Origin: a candidate division WS1 bacterium
Lineage (GTDB): Bacteria > Armatimonadota > Zipacnadia > Zipacnadales > UBA11051
Assembly (NCBI GenBank): GCA_012518355.1
Contig: JAAYSP010000219.1
Span: 1-32,103 of the forward strand
Direction of reading: 5' to 3'
DNA length: 32,103 nucleotides
Part shown: positions 18,106 through 25,532 of the stretch, one piece after another
How the letters are laid out: every line of letters begins with the position of its first letter
How positions within the stretch are numbered: position 1 is the stretch's first letter
Program-made: the position numbers and the translations under genes
Notes under the pieces: generated by a model
Told to the model about the DNA's origin: nothing
What the model saw: the letters and a program-made list of their open reading frames with translations, nothing else
Database searches by the model: none

Positions 18106-19470
18106 CTACAGGTTGCGCGGTGTGCCGCCCACCTGTACCATGATGGCATTCGCCGCGCAGAGCTGCGCCGCCTGCTGAACTTGAACTGGTGTCACGCTTC
18201 TTATCTGACGCAGCATATTGGCGTGCAACTCAAGTCCTTTATTCGGCACCATTGCTTCAAGCTGTCCTATGGCTACAGCGGCTTCCAGGTTTGACTGTTG
18301 CTGCGACAAATACCTGCCCACAATATATCCGATCGCATTTGCGACCTGTTTCTCTGAGGGAACGATTGTCCGCAAAGCATCGATCTGGCTGTCCACAATC
18401 TCAGATACTCTAACCGCCTCAGCCGCGTCGCAGATGCATACGACCTGCAACGTACCTGCAACAGATGAGGCATTAACCATGGCGTCCACAGCATATGTCA
18501 GGGGTTCACTATCACGTAGTGCCTGCCAAAGCAAAGACCCCTGGCCTCCGGCGATAACTGCTGCCAGCACCTGGCTGGCAGCATATGCATCTTGATCCGG
18601 TGTAGGCGCTAGCCCCATCACGAGAATCGCCGCATTAGCCGTTGCCCAGGGACGGTACACGTATCCTGACGGCACTCCTGATGATGGTGTTTCGACGAAT
18701 TCGCGTACCACACCGGGCAATGTCAGCGCAAACGCCGCCTCCACCTGACGATGACACTGCTCCGCCGGCATCGGCCCGCTGATAGACAATACTACATTGT
18801 TGGGGCGCCAATACTCTGCGTGGAATCTTCGCACATCGGCCTGCCGCAACCGCCGTAGCGACGTTTCTGTTCCATACAGAGGCCTGCTTCCAGCCGCACT
18901 GTCAAACAAACGCTCATGGGCCAACTCCATAGCGAGCCCAACGGCATTCTCCCGGCTTGCCTCCAGCATACTGGCTGCAGTTGCCCGTACGGAGTTGAGA
19001 TGCTCCCAGGCGAACTGTTCGCCGAACAGAATATCGCGCAGTGGCGATAGGTAGCTGTCAAAGTGCTCTGCCAAACCCGCTACTGTGACCTGTGTGCTGT
19101 CATAATCCACAAAAGTCGCTACAGCAGCTCCGAAACGTCCTAGTTGTTCAATCGGATCGAAACCGCCTGCTTTAGGCGCCCGGTACACCAGCATGCCCTG
19201 CACCAGATGGCGTATACCGGCCTGGTCCACTCTCTCCGCGGTCACAGGAACCTTCACAAAAGCTGCCATCGCCACGGTCTGCGACACGGGATTGTGGCGA
19301 TACAGGACGGTCATTCCATTGTCAAGTCGCCATCGGTATGTTTCGCCTGACCAATCTGCAACGCTGGGCGCACAGTTGAAGGACAGGAACATCGATAGCG
19401 TTAGGACGGCCCAACACTTCATACTACGCCAGTTGGCCTGTGCTCGGAAATCAGGTTTCGACGGCCTCAT
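18106..19470 (-). CDS. M16-family (insulinase-like) peptidase homologue lacking the zinc motif
   Basis: The protein has 454 residues. The hydrophobic stretch at residues 17-38 (MKCWAVLTLSMFLSFNCAPS) looks like a signal peptide; GAGGGG sits just before the ATG at 19470, while the internal ATG for a shorter signal has no ribosome site. The fold pattern is M16: LDNGMTVLYRHNP (49-61), then the helix that normally carries HxxEH, here GIRHLVQGMLV with H88, Q91 and G92, so both the catalytic Glu and the second His are missing. The second half includes ANAAILVMGLAPTPDQDAYAASQVLAAVIAGG, typical of the C-terminal M16 domain. It resembles the inactive partner of M16B pairs, but no active partner lies in the window. 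It starts seven bases after the TPR gene stop, so the two are an operon. Confidence 0.85.
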   Translation of the reverse strand: MRPSKPDFRAQANWRSMKCWAVLTLSMFLSFNCAPSVADWSGETYRWRLDNGMTVLYRHNPVSQTVAMAAFVKVPVTAERVDQAGIRHLVQGMLVYRAPKAGGFDPIEQLGRFGAAVATFVDYDSTQVTVAGLAEHFDSYLSPLRDILFGEQFAWEHLNSVRATAASMLEASRENAVGLAMELAHERLFDSAAGSRPLYGTETSLRRLRQADVRRFHAEYWRPNNVVLSISGPMPAEQCHRQVEAAFALTLPGVVREFVETPSSGVPSGYVYRPWATANAAILVMGLAPTPDQDAYAASQVLAAVIAGGQGSLLWQALRDSEPLTYAVDAMVNASSVAGTLQVVCICDAAEAVRVSEIVDSQIDALRTIVPSEKQVANAIGYIVGRYLSQQQSNLEAAVAIGQLEAMVPNKGLELHANMLRQIRSVTPVQVQQAAQLCAANAIMVQVGGTPRNL

Positions 19471-19477
19471 TTCCCCT

Positions 19478-21421
19478 CTAACCGCTTGCTCCTAGTCGCC
19501 GTAGGCCTTCCCGTGCTTCGTAGTTGGCATCATCGGCATTGAGAGCGGCGGTATAGGCTGCAACTGCATCGTGCGGTCGGCCTCTGCGCTCGTGCATCTG
19601 GCCCATTTGCACGTGTATCTGGCTGTCCATCACTTCATCAGGTGATGCCTCCAGTGCCGTTCGCAACGCAACTTCGGCTGCACGGTACTGGTTGCTAGCC
19701 TCATACGCCCTGGCTATTTGTCTGAGGGCATCAATGTACGCCGGCTGCAACGATAGCGCTCGATTCAGGTACTGAATCTCCTGATCATAAGTGTCGGCAT
19801 GATGGTACGTATAAGCGATCAAATAGTTGACTCTGGCACGTTCTGTTGCCGTGTTGGCAATCAGTGCCTCGGGTATCAATTCCAGCGCATGCAGATATTC
19901 GCGACGCGCGCGATACCACGATTCCATCTGATAGTAAGCGTTTCCAAGCTCCAAAAATGCTTCTGCACGGGTCCCATCAATCTCGGTGGCTTTGGCAAAA
20001 TAGTCAATCGCTGAAGCGGTACGGCCGCGGTAGTAAAAGTCCACCAGGCCCGCACACAGCAAAGCCTCGTAATTGTCTGGATCGAGGGTCAGCGCAGTCT
20101 GCGCCTCTTCAAGAGCCTTCTGGGCTTGTTCCTGGCCCAGATAGGCCTTAGCAAGGCTAGCATGTACAGCGGCATCTTTAGGCGCCATCTGTACCGCCTT
20201 CTCGAGAGCCACTACAGCTTCAGCGAAGCGTCCGATGTCCGTGAACGCTGTGCCTACGTTGTGCAGAGGGGCTACATAGTCGGAGTCAAGCTCGATTGCT
20301 TTCTGGAATGATGCGATTGCGTCATCGAAGCTGTGGGAGGTGATCTCGAGTTCAGGCATGGTCACATAAGTGCGTGCCTGGAAAAGCTGTATTTCGCCCT
20401 TGGTATTGTGAGCCAAAGGCAGGTTTTCGTTGTTGCTTAAAGAGGTCTCGACGCTGGCCAGCGCGGCGTCCACCAACGATATGGACTGAAATAGCATGTT
20501 TTCTTTCTGGAACAACTCCTGAGCGTGACCCAAAAACGCGAGACCGATCAGGCTATGCGGTACAGGATCTGAGGGATTACCGCTTTCTTCCAAAGAGAGA
20601 CATCGCCGGTAAGCACTGCGAGCCTGTGTCCACAGCCCGGCTTTGTAGTAAGCATCACCCCACGCGCGATTGAGGTGAGGCCACAGGTACAGTTCCGAGA
20701 CAAACCTCATGGCTCCGCCATACGTTTGAGCGAGGTACTCCTCGGTAAGCCCCTTCACTCTCTGCTCAACTACGGTCAATTCGCCCTTCTCAAGGCGGCT
20801 GTGCAGAGACTGATATTCCAGGCACAACTCAGAAGCGGCCTGAAAATTGTCAATAGCCTGCTGGTAATTGCCCATAGCGGTCTGGGCCTGTCCAAGATAG
20901 TACAGGCATTCAACGTTCTTAGGATCCGCGCGCACTAAGTCACCAAGTAGTGTGACAGCCTGGTTGTATTCGCCATTGAGGAAATGCACACGCCCAAGCG
21001 CCATGAGCACTTCTTCAATATCACGGCCTCTGCGCAGCCGCAGCTCTTCCTGGTAGACCTGAAGAGCCTCAGGATAAGCGCCTTGATCCTCATAGACCTG
21101 CGCCACGTATAGACGAATGCCCGGGCGTTGCGGATTCAGCTCTACGGCGTGCTGAAATGCATCGAGGGCGGCTTGCAGGTTAGGAGATGGTGTTTTGAGA
21201 TGTGCACGTCCCAGATAGTACCAGGCCGATTCCAGATCGGGCTGGGCTTCAACAGCTGCCTGCAATCTCTGGATGGCTCTCTGGTAATCGCCGTCGTCGA
21301 ACAGCTGCACCCCGTCTGTAAAATCACGTCCGAGTTGAGCGTTTACTTGGGATGGCAAGGTGGTCAGAACCAGGGCAACAAGTACACCCACAGTCGCCAA
21401 GAGGCCATGCGGTCTCGGCAT
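19478..21421 (-). CDS. Secreted TPR-repeat protein
   Basis: The protein has about 647 residues. The frame opens at 21460, but the ATG at 21421 follows GGGAGAG by six bases and gives a clean signal peptide (MPRPHGLLATVGVLVALVLT, cleavage after about VNAQ). The remainder is helical, with at least ten tetratricopeptide repeats in two arrays (about residues 30-210 and 370-640). Typical units are DYQRAIQRLQAAVEAQPDLE and FDDAIASFQKAIELDSDY. A less regular segment (about 215-360) lies between the arrays. TPR proteins serve as protein-binding scaffolds; this one should sit outside the cytoplasmic membrane. It is the first gene after the strong promoter at 21469-21498 and is followed closely by the M16-like gene. 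Confidence 0.88.
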   Translation of the reverse strand: MPRPHGLLATVGVLVALVLTTLPSQVNAQLGRDFTDGVQLFDDGDYQRAIQRLQAAVEAQPDLESAWYYLGRAHLKTPSPNLQAALDAFQHAVELNPQRPGIRLYVAQVYEDQGAYPEALQVYQEELRLRRGRDIEEVLMALGRVHFLNGEYNQAVTLLGDLVRADPKNVECLYYLGQAQTAMGNYQQAIDNFQAASELCLEYQSLHSRLEKGELTVVEQRVKGLTEEYLAQTYGGAMRFVSELYLWPHLNRAWGDAYYKAGLWTQARSAYRRCLSLEESGNPSDPVPHSLIGLAFLGHAQELFQKENMLFQSISLVDAALASVETSLSNNENLPLAHNTKGEIQLFQARTYVTMPELEITSHSFDDAIASFQKAIELDSDYVAPLHNVGTAFTDIGRFAEAVVALEKAVQMAPKDAAVHASLAKAYLGQEQAQKALEEAQTALTLDPDNYEALLCAGLVDFYYRGRTASAIDYFAKATEIDGTRAEAFLELGNAYYQMESWYRARREYLHALELIPEALIANTATERARVNYLIAYTYHHADTYDQEIQYLNRALSLQPAYIDALRQIARAYEASNQYRAAEVALRTALEASPDEVMDSQIHVQMGQMHERRGRPHDAVAAYTAALNADDANYEAREGLRRLGASG

Positions 21422-21468
21422 CCGTAGCTCTCCCTTCGACCCGTCTGGTGCGTGTTTCAAGTGGTTGC

Positions 21469-21498
21469 ATTATATGGTATCATCTTTGCACCTGTCAA
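21469..21498 (-). promoter_or_regulatory. Near-perfect sigma70-type promoter for the TPR/M16 operon
   Basis: On the minus strand, TTGACA (21498-21493) and TATAAT (21474-21469) both match consensus exactly with an 18-base spacer. The expected start of transcription is near 21462, leaving a leader of about 40 bases before the ATG at 21421. This is the clearest promoter in the window. The CsoR-like gene diverges from it, with its start only 74 bases from the -35 element. Confidence 0.75.
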
Positions 21499-21571
21499 CG
21501 CAACTACCTGGCCACCAATAAGTGATGATAGCAACTACCGCCATTGTAACGGCCAGATTCGGTGAAAAGCC

Positions 21572-21853
21572 ATGCCTGACACGCACCAAACAGATGATAA
21601 AACCGCTATAATCAACCGCCTGCAGCGTATTGAAGGCCAGGTGCGTGGCCTGCAACGAATGATGAAAGAAGGGCGTGATGGGGCCGACATCTTGACACAG
21701 ATGAGTGCCGTCCTCGCCGCGACCCGGCGCGCAGCCGGCATCATCACGAATATGCATGTCCGACAGTATATGGAGCAGTCCGAAGACCTGCAGGACGCCG
21801 AAGTCAGATCGAAGCTGCAGGCCACACTGGACGCTTTCTCGAATCTCGGCTGA
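21572..21853 (+). CDS. CsoR/RcnR/FrmR-family transcriptional repressor lacking sensor cysteines
   Basis: The protein has 93 residues, the usual length of this all-helical DNA-binding family (DUF156). It shows the family core INRLQRIEGQVRGLQRMM (14-31), QMSAVLAATRRAAG (43-56) and MHVRQYM (61-67). In CsoR a Cys follows the GRD motif and another follows the helix-2 His by four residues; here these are Gly37 and Tyr66, while His62 is kept. A copper, sulfane-sulfur or formaldehyde switch that uses those cysteines therefore cannot operate in the standard way, and a different ligand is likely. The gene diverges from the TPR operon and could control that promoter, or the rfbD-side genes after the 384-base gap. 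The ribosome site before the ATG is poor. Confidence 0.88.
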   Translation: MPDTHQTDDKTAIINRLQRIEGQVRGLQRMMKEGRDGADILTQMSAVLAATRRAAGIITNMHVRQYMEQSEDLQDAEVRSKLQATLDAFSNLG

Positions 21854-22225
21854 CGAGCGAGCGCTGGGTGGCAGCGCACGGCCAGGGTGCGCCTGCCGAT
21901 GCAGTCCACATGGTTTGTCGATTGTCCCACGTTGGTCGATCTTGCACGGGTAGTGGCTGGTTGATACTATGTGGCAGCACCGGCGGCACGCTATTTGCTG
22001 TGCCACTTCGAGGATGACACGGGGGATACCTCGTGCATTTTCCGTAGAGCTCTGAGTTGATGGGCTGTCTATAGACGTAGGCTGTAACCGAGAACACTCA
22101 ACGTAGGTGTTGTTATAGCTTATCCAAGCCCCACTCTGGAGGCCGGCTGAGAGCATGATTGCGGGAACATAACTACGAGAACATGATCCCGAACAAGTCA
22201 CAGCGATTGTAAAGAAGGTGTAGTC
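21854..22225 (+). other. Gene-free interval with a hairpin, before rfbD
   Basis: No convincing gene was found in these 372 bases on either strand. A hairpin pairs GTGGCA (21971-21976) with TGCCAC (22001-22006), and its inner GCA/TGC pair (21977-21979, 21996-21998) extends the stem. A second short pairing (CGAGG near 22009 with CCTCG near 22029) follows. These might terminate the repressor transcript or form a leader for rfbD. Matches to known riboswitches were not evident. Confidence 0.3.
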
Positions 22226-23074
22226 ATACGAGTACTGGTGACGGGTACGTCTGGAATGCTGGGCAGTGCTGTGGTGCAATGCACGCCTGCGAGCCTGCAG
22301 GTGATACCTTTCACTCGGGCCGATGCGGATCTGACCGAATGGAGTGCAGTTGAGCGTGCAGTCGCCGAACTCTCTCCCCAGACGATAATCCACTGTGCAG
22401 CCTATGCCGATGTAGACGGCTGCACTACCGATCCGCAGCGCGCCTGGGCCAACAATGCGGACGCAACGCGCCTGATTGCTGAGGCCTGCCGCGAAAATGA
22501 TGTGCGACTGGTCTACGTAAGCACTGACTACGTTTTCTCCGGCACCAAATGCGACCCGTACACGCCTGAAGACGAACCGGACCCGATAAACGTGTATGGC
22601 GAGAGCAAGCTGGTCGGTGAGCAGGCTGTCGCTGAATGCCTTGAAGACTATCTGATTGTGCGTACCCAATGGCTTTACGGCCCCGGCGGTAGGCATTTCG
22701 TCGAAGCCGTGATAAGGCGTGCCCGATCTGGCCAGCTACTGAGAGTTGTCTGCGATGAGATGGGCTCTCCGACATATGTCTGTGACCTGGCCGAAGCGTT
22801 GTGGTTGGCAGCCGTCTCCGAGCTTACCGGCGTCGTGCATGTGACCAACTCAGGTTTCTGCAGCAGACTCGAACTGGCGCGCGAGGCACTCGATCTGGCC
22901 GGGATGAGCAGTATGCAGATAGAGCCCATACGTTCTGACCAGTGGCCCAGCCCAACACGGCGTCCACTGCATGCCATTCTGAACAACAGCCGATGGATTC
23001 AGGCCGGTTACCCGTCCCTGCGTCCATGGCAGCAGGCTCTGGCAGATTTCATTGGTAGTTATCTTCTAGCATAG
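22226..23074 (+). CDS. rfbD: dTDP-4-dehydrorhamnose reductase-like protein (RfbD), apparently starting at AUA
   Basis: RfbD makes dTDP-L-rhamnose from the 4-keto sugar with NAD(P)H, for surface glycans. The nucleotide loop VTGTSGMLGSAVV (GxxGxxG), the CAAYADVDGC segment, VSTDYVFSG and the catalytic YGESK (YxxxK) are all present, as is the late PTYVCDLAEAL stretch. The first ATG/GTG/TTG in frame is the GTG at 22238, which would cut the first beta strand to VTG. The frame upstream reads I-R-V-L before it, and the ATA at 22226 lies seven bases after AAGG, so translation most likely begins there as M-RVLVTG. No in-frame conventional start exists between the stop at 22184 and 22238. The product has about 282 residues. 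The GHMP kinase follows 13 bases downstream. Confidence 0.88.
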   Translation: MRVLVTGTSGMLGSAVVQCTPASLQVIPFTRADADLTEWSAVERAVAELSPQTIIHCAAYADVDGCTTDPQRAWANNADATRLIAEACRENDVRLVYVSTDYVFSGTKCDPYTPEDEPDPINVYGESKLVGEQAVAECLEDYLIVRTQWLYGPGGRHFVEAVIRRARSGQLLRVVCDEMGSPTYVCDLAEALWLAAVSELTGVVHVTNSGFCSRLELAREALDLAGMSSMQIEPIRSDQWPSPTRRPLHAILNNSRWIQAGYPSLRPWQQALADFIGSYLLA

Positions 23075-23087
23075 GAGACATCACGTA

Positions 23088-24137
23088 GTGGCATCCAGGA
23101 AAATTGCCCGCGCTCGAGCTCCGGTTCGGGTTGATTTTGCCGGCGGATGGACAGATGTGCCGCCCTTTTCGACAGAAGTGGGCGGCTTTGTGGTGAACGC
23201 ATGTATCAACCGTTACGCGTACGCCACTGCGATGACTACGGAAGCGCATAACTTCATCCTCGAATCGGGTGACTACGGGACCTTCATCGAAGCCCAGACC
23301 ATCCGCGACATGGAGTATGATGGCAATCTGGACCTGCTTAAGGCGGCAGTGCGACGCCTGGACTTTGCAGACGGAGTGCGACTCATCACCCGTTCAGAGG
23401 CACCTCCCGGCTCAGGAACCGGCTCCAGCGCCTCCATGGGCGTTACGCTGGTCGGACTGCTCAACCACATGCAAGACGGCGATATGACGCGCCACGAGAT
23501 TGCAGCACTGGCCAATTGCCTCGAAATTGAAGAGCTCGCTGTCCCCGGCGGCAAGCAGGACCAGTATGCCGCCGCCACCGGCGGTGTCTTATTCATGCAA
23601 TTTGCAAATGGCCGAGTAACCGTGGAGCCACTCTCACTGTCGCGAAGCTTCCTGCTGGACCTGGAGAAGCATCTGACACTGGTATATACCGGCAAATCGC
23701 GCCTGTCGGGCAACATCATCCAGCAAGTCATGGGCCCCTATGCTGAGGGTGACCGGAGCATTGCCGAGGCGCTATACAACATAAGGCAGTGCACACTGGA
23801 CATGAAGGCGGCATTTTGCGCTGAGGACATCGTACGCATCGGTGAGTTGATGAGCGCCAATTGGGAAAACCAGAAACGTCTTTCGCCGAGCATGACGACA
23901 CCAAAAACGGAGGCGCTTTTACGCGTTGCTGAAGACTGTGGGATGCTGGGCGCTAAGGCCTGCGGCGCAGGCGGCGGCGGCTGCCTGCTGTTTCTCTCCG
24001 ATGCTGACCGTGAACATGTCCTTCGAGAAGCGGTTCAGGATCTAGGGGGACAGATACTGCCGTTCAACTTCGACTTCGGGGGGCTGGAAGTGTGGGAACC
24101 GCGACTTCCTGACCAACCCCCAACACCTTCGCACTAG
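23088..24137 (+). CDS. GHMP-family sugar kinase (heptose-7-phosphate kinase-like)
   Basis: The protein has 349 residues from a GTG, 13 bases after rfbD, so the two are co-transcribed. The N-terminus ARAPVRVDFAGGWTDVPPFS (9-28) matches the substrate loop of D-glycero-D-manno-heptose 7-phosphate kinase (HddA) and fucokinase relatives. The ATP loop is PPGSGTGSSAS (106-116), a catalytic Asp lies in GGKQDQY (Asp158), and motif 3 is GAKACGAGGGGCLLF (288-302). GHMP kinases phosphorylate small alcohols and sugars with ATP. With rfbD beside it, a role in making an activated sugar for surface polysaccharide is likely. The exact sugar is not determined; no adjacent nucleotidyltransferase or isomerase is seen. 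Confidence 0.88.
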   Translation: MASRKIARARAPVRVDFAGGWTDVPPFSTEVGGFVVNACINRYAYATAMTTEAHNFILESGDYGTFIEAQTIRDMEYDGNLDLLKAAVRRLDFADGVRLITRSEAPPGSGTGSSASMGVTLVGLLNHMQDGDMTRHEIAALANCLEIEELAVPGGKQDQYAAATGGVLFMQFANGRVTVEPLSLSRSFLLDLEKHLTLVYTGKSRLSGNIIQQVMGPYAEGDRSIAEALYNIRQCTLDMKAAFCAEDIVRIGELMSANWENQKRLSPSMTTPKTEALLRVAEDCGMLGAKACGAGGGGCLLFLSDADREHVLREAVQDLGGQILPFNFDFGGLEVWEPRLPDQPPTPSH

Positions 24138-24139
24138 CA

Positions 24140-24188
24140 CACTGAAGTTCGAAGAAGTTCGAAACAGTGCCCGGTGCCTAGAACCGGG
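24140..24188 (+). promoter_or_regulatory. Tandem hairpins in the leader of ahcY
   Basis: Two adjacent stems occupy the 104-base gap before ahcY. The first has CACTG (24140-24144) pairing with CAGTG (24165-24169) outside TTCGAA/TTCGAA (24148-24153 with 24158-24163) closed by a GAAG tetraloop. The second pairs CCCGGT (24170-24175) with ACCGGG (24183-24188). Such a compact leader before a SAM-cycle gene suggests RNA-level control, or the end of the previous transcript. I could not fit it to the SAH riboswitch consensus. Confidence 0.4.
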
Positions 24189-24241
24189 AGATAGAGACAG
24201 TATGCAGTCGCAAATACATCAAACGGAAGGGATCTCCAATT

Positions 24242-25504
24242 GTGCAGCATACCAATTATGATATAGCCGATATCACTCTGGCCGAAGAGGGCGCGCTACG
24301 CGTCGAATGGGCAGAGGCGCAAATGCCTGTACTAGCCAGCATCAGAGAGCAATTCGAACATGACAAGCCACTGGAGGGGCAACGTATAGCCGCATGTTTG
24401 CACGTCACCACTGAGACCGCCAATCTGATGCGGACACTGGTGGCCGGTGGCGCTGAGGTGAGCCTGTGTGCCTCCAATCCGCTCAGCACGCAGGATGATG
24501 TGGCTGCATGGCTGGTAGATCGTCTGGGCATCGGCACCTTCGCCATCCACGGCGAGGATCGTGATACGTACTACAGTCACATCCACTCTGTACTGGAGAT
24601 CAAACCGACCATCACCATAGATGATGGCGCCGATGTCATCTCCACTCTGCATGCGGAGCGCCAGGAGTTGATCCCGGGCATCATCGGAGGCATGGAAGAG
24701 ACTACCACCGGCGTCATACGTTTGCGCGCGATGGCTCAGGACGGTGCCCTGAAGTACCCGCTTATCGCTGTCAACGATGCCAACACCAAGCATCTTTTCG
24801 ACAACCACTACGGCACCGGCCAGAGCACTATAGATGGCATCCTGCGGGCCACAAACATACTTCTGGCGGGGCGCGATTTCGTCGTATGCGGATACGGACA
24901 GTGTGGTCGCGGGGTGGCGCGCAGGGCTGCCGGTATGGGCGCCTCGGTCATCGTATGCGAAGTGGATCCACTCCGTGCGTTGCAGGCAGCACTCGACGGC
25001 TACCGCGTCATGCCCATCGCCGAGGCCGCCAGAGTCGGCCAGGTGTTCGTCACAGTAACCGGAGATATGGCCGTCATCCGGCGGGAGCACTTCGAACTGA
25101 TGCAGGATGGGGCCATAGTGTGCAACTCCGGCCACTTCGATGTCGAAATCTCGCTGTCCGATCTTCAAGACATGGCGGGCGCGCCACGCAGGATCAGACA
25201 CGCGACCGACGAGTACACTCTCCAGGACGGACGGCGCATTTTCGTACTCGGCGAAGGGCGTCTGGTAAACTTGGCGGCAGCAGAAGGGCATCCGGCAGCA
25301 GTCATGGACATGAGCTTTGCCAATCAGGCCCTGTGCAGTCGCTGGGTTGCCGAAAACCCTAACCTGCCCGTCGCTGTACACCCTGTCCCCCCCGAAATCG
25401 ACCAGCAGGTGGCTTTGCTTAAGCTGACATCGATGAACATGGCCATAGACCAGTTGACTGCCGAGCAAGCCGAGTACCTCAGCAGTTGGCAGATGGGCAC
25501 TTGA
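24242..25504 (+). CDS. ahcY: Adenosylhomocysteinase (S-adenosylhomocysteine hydrolase)
   Basis: The enzyme splits S-adenosylhomocysteine reversibly into adenosine and homocysteine, using bound NAD. The 420-residue length matches the short bacterial/archaeal type, without the roughly 40-residue insertion of the longer type. Visible motifs are [10 protein letters not shown] (54-63), DDGADV (127-132), GGMEETTTG (149-157), [11 protein letters not shown] (178-188) with the substrate Lys183 and Asp187, the NAD loop [10 protein letters not shown] (215-224), and the NSGHFDVEI segment. The start is a GTG at 24242, preceded by AAGGGA. Paired hairpins lie in the leader. The next plus-strand gene starts 28 bases downstream; a PfkB kinase two genes on may remove the adenosine. 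Confidence 0.96.
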   Translation: MQHTNYDIADITLAEEGALRVEWAEAQMPVLASIREQFEHDKPLEGQRIAACLHVTTETANLMRTLVAGGAEVSLCASNPLSTQDDVAAWLVDRLGIGTFAIHGEDRDTYYSHIHSVLEIKPTITIDDGADVISTLHAERQELIPGIIGGMEETTTGVIRLRAMAQDGALKYPLIAVNDANTKHLFDNHYGTGQSTIDGILRATNILLAGRDFVVCGYGQCGRGVARRAAGMGASVIVCEVDPLRALQAALDGYRVMPIAEAARVGQVFVTVTGDMAVIRREHFELMQDGAIVCNSGHFDVEISLSDLQDMAGAPRRIRHATDEYTLQDGRRIFVLGEGRLVNLAAAEGHPAAVMDMSFANQALCSRWVAENPNLPVAVHPVPPEIDQQVALLKLTSMNMAIDQLTAEQAEYLSSWQMGT

Positions 25505-25532
25505 ACTCTCCACATCAAGCCGGTGAGCGAAG

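Noticed and set aside
21470-22696. 408-residue open frame on the minus strand
   Set aside because: It lies antisense to the CsoR-like gene and rfbD, both with clear motifs; its translation is Cys/His/Arg-rich without domain features.
24138-24241. Assignment as a known SAH riboswitch
   Set aside because: Stems are present but the known consensus core could not be matched by eye, so only a general regulatory call was kept.
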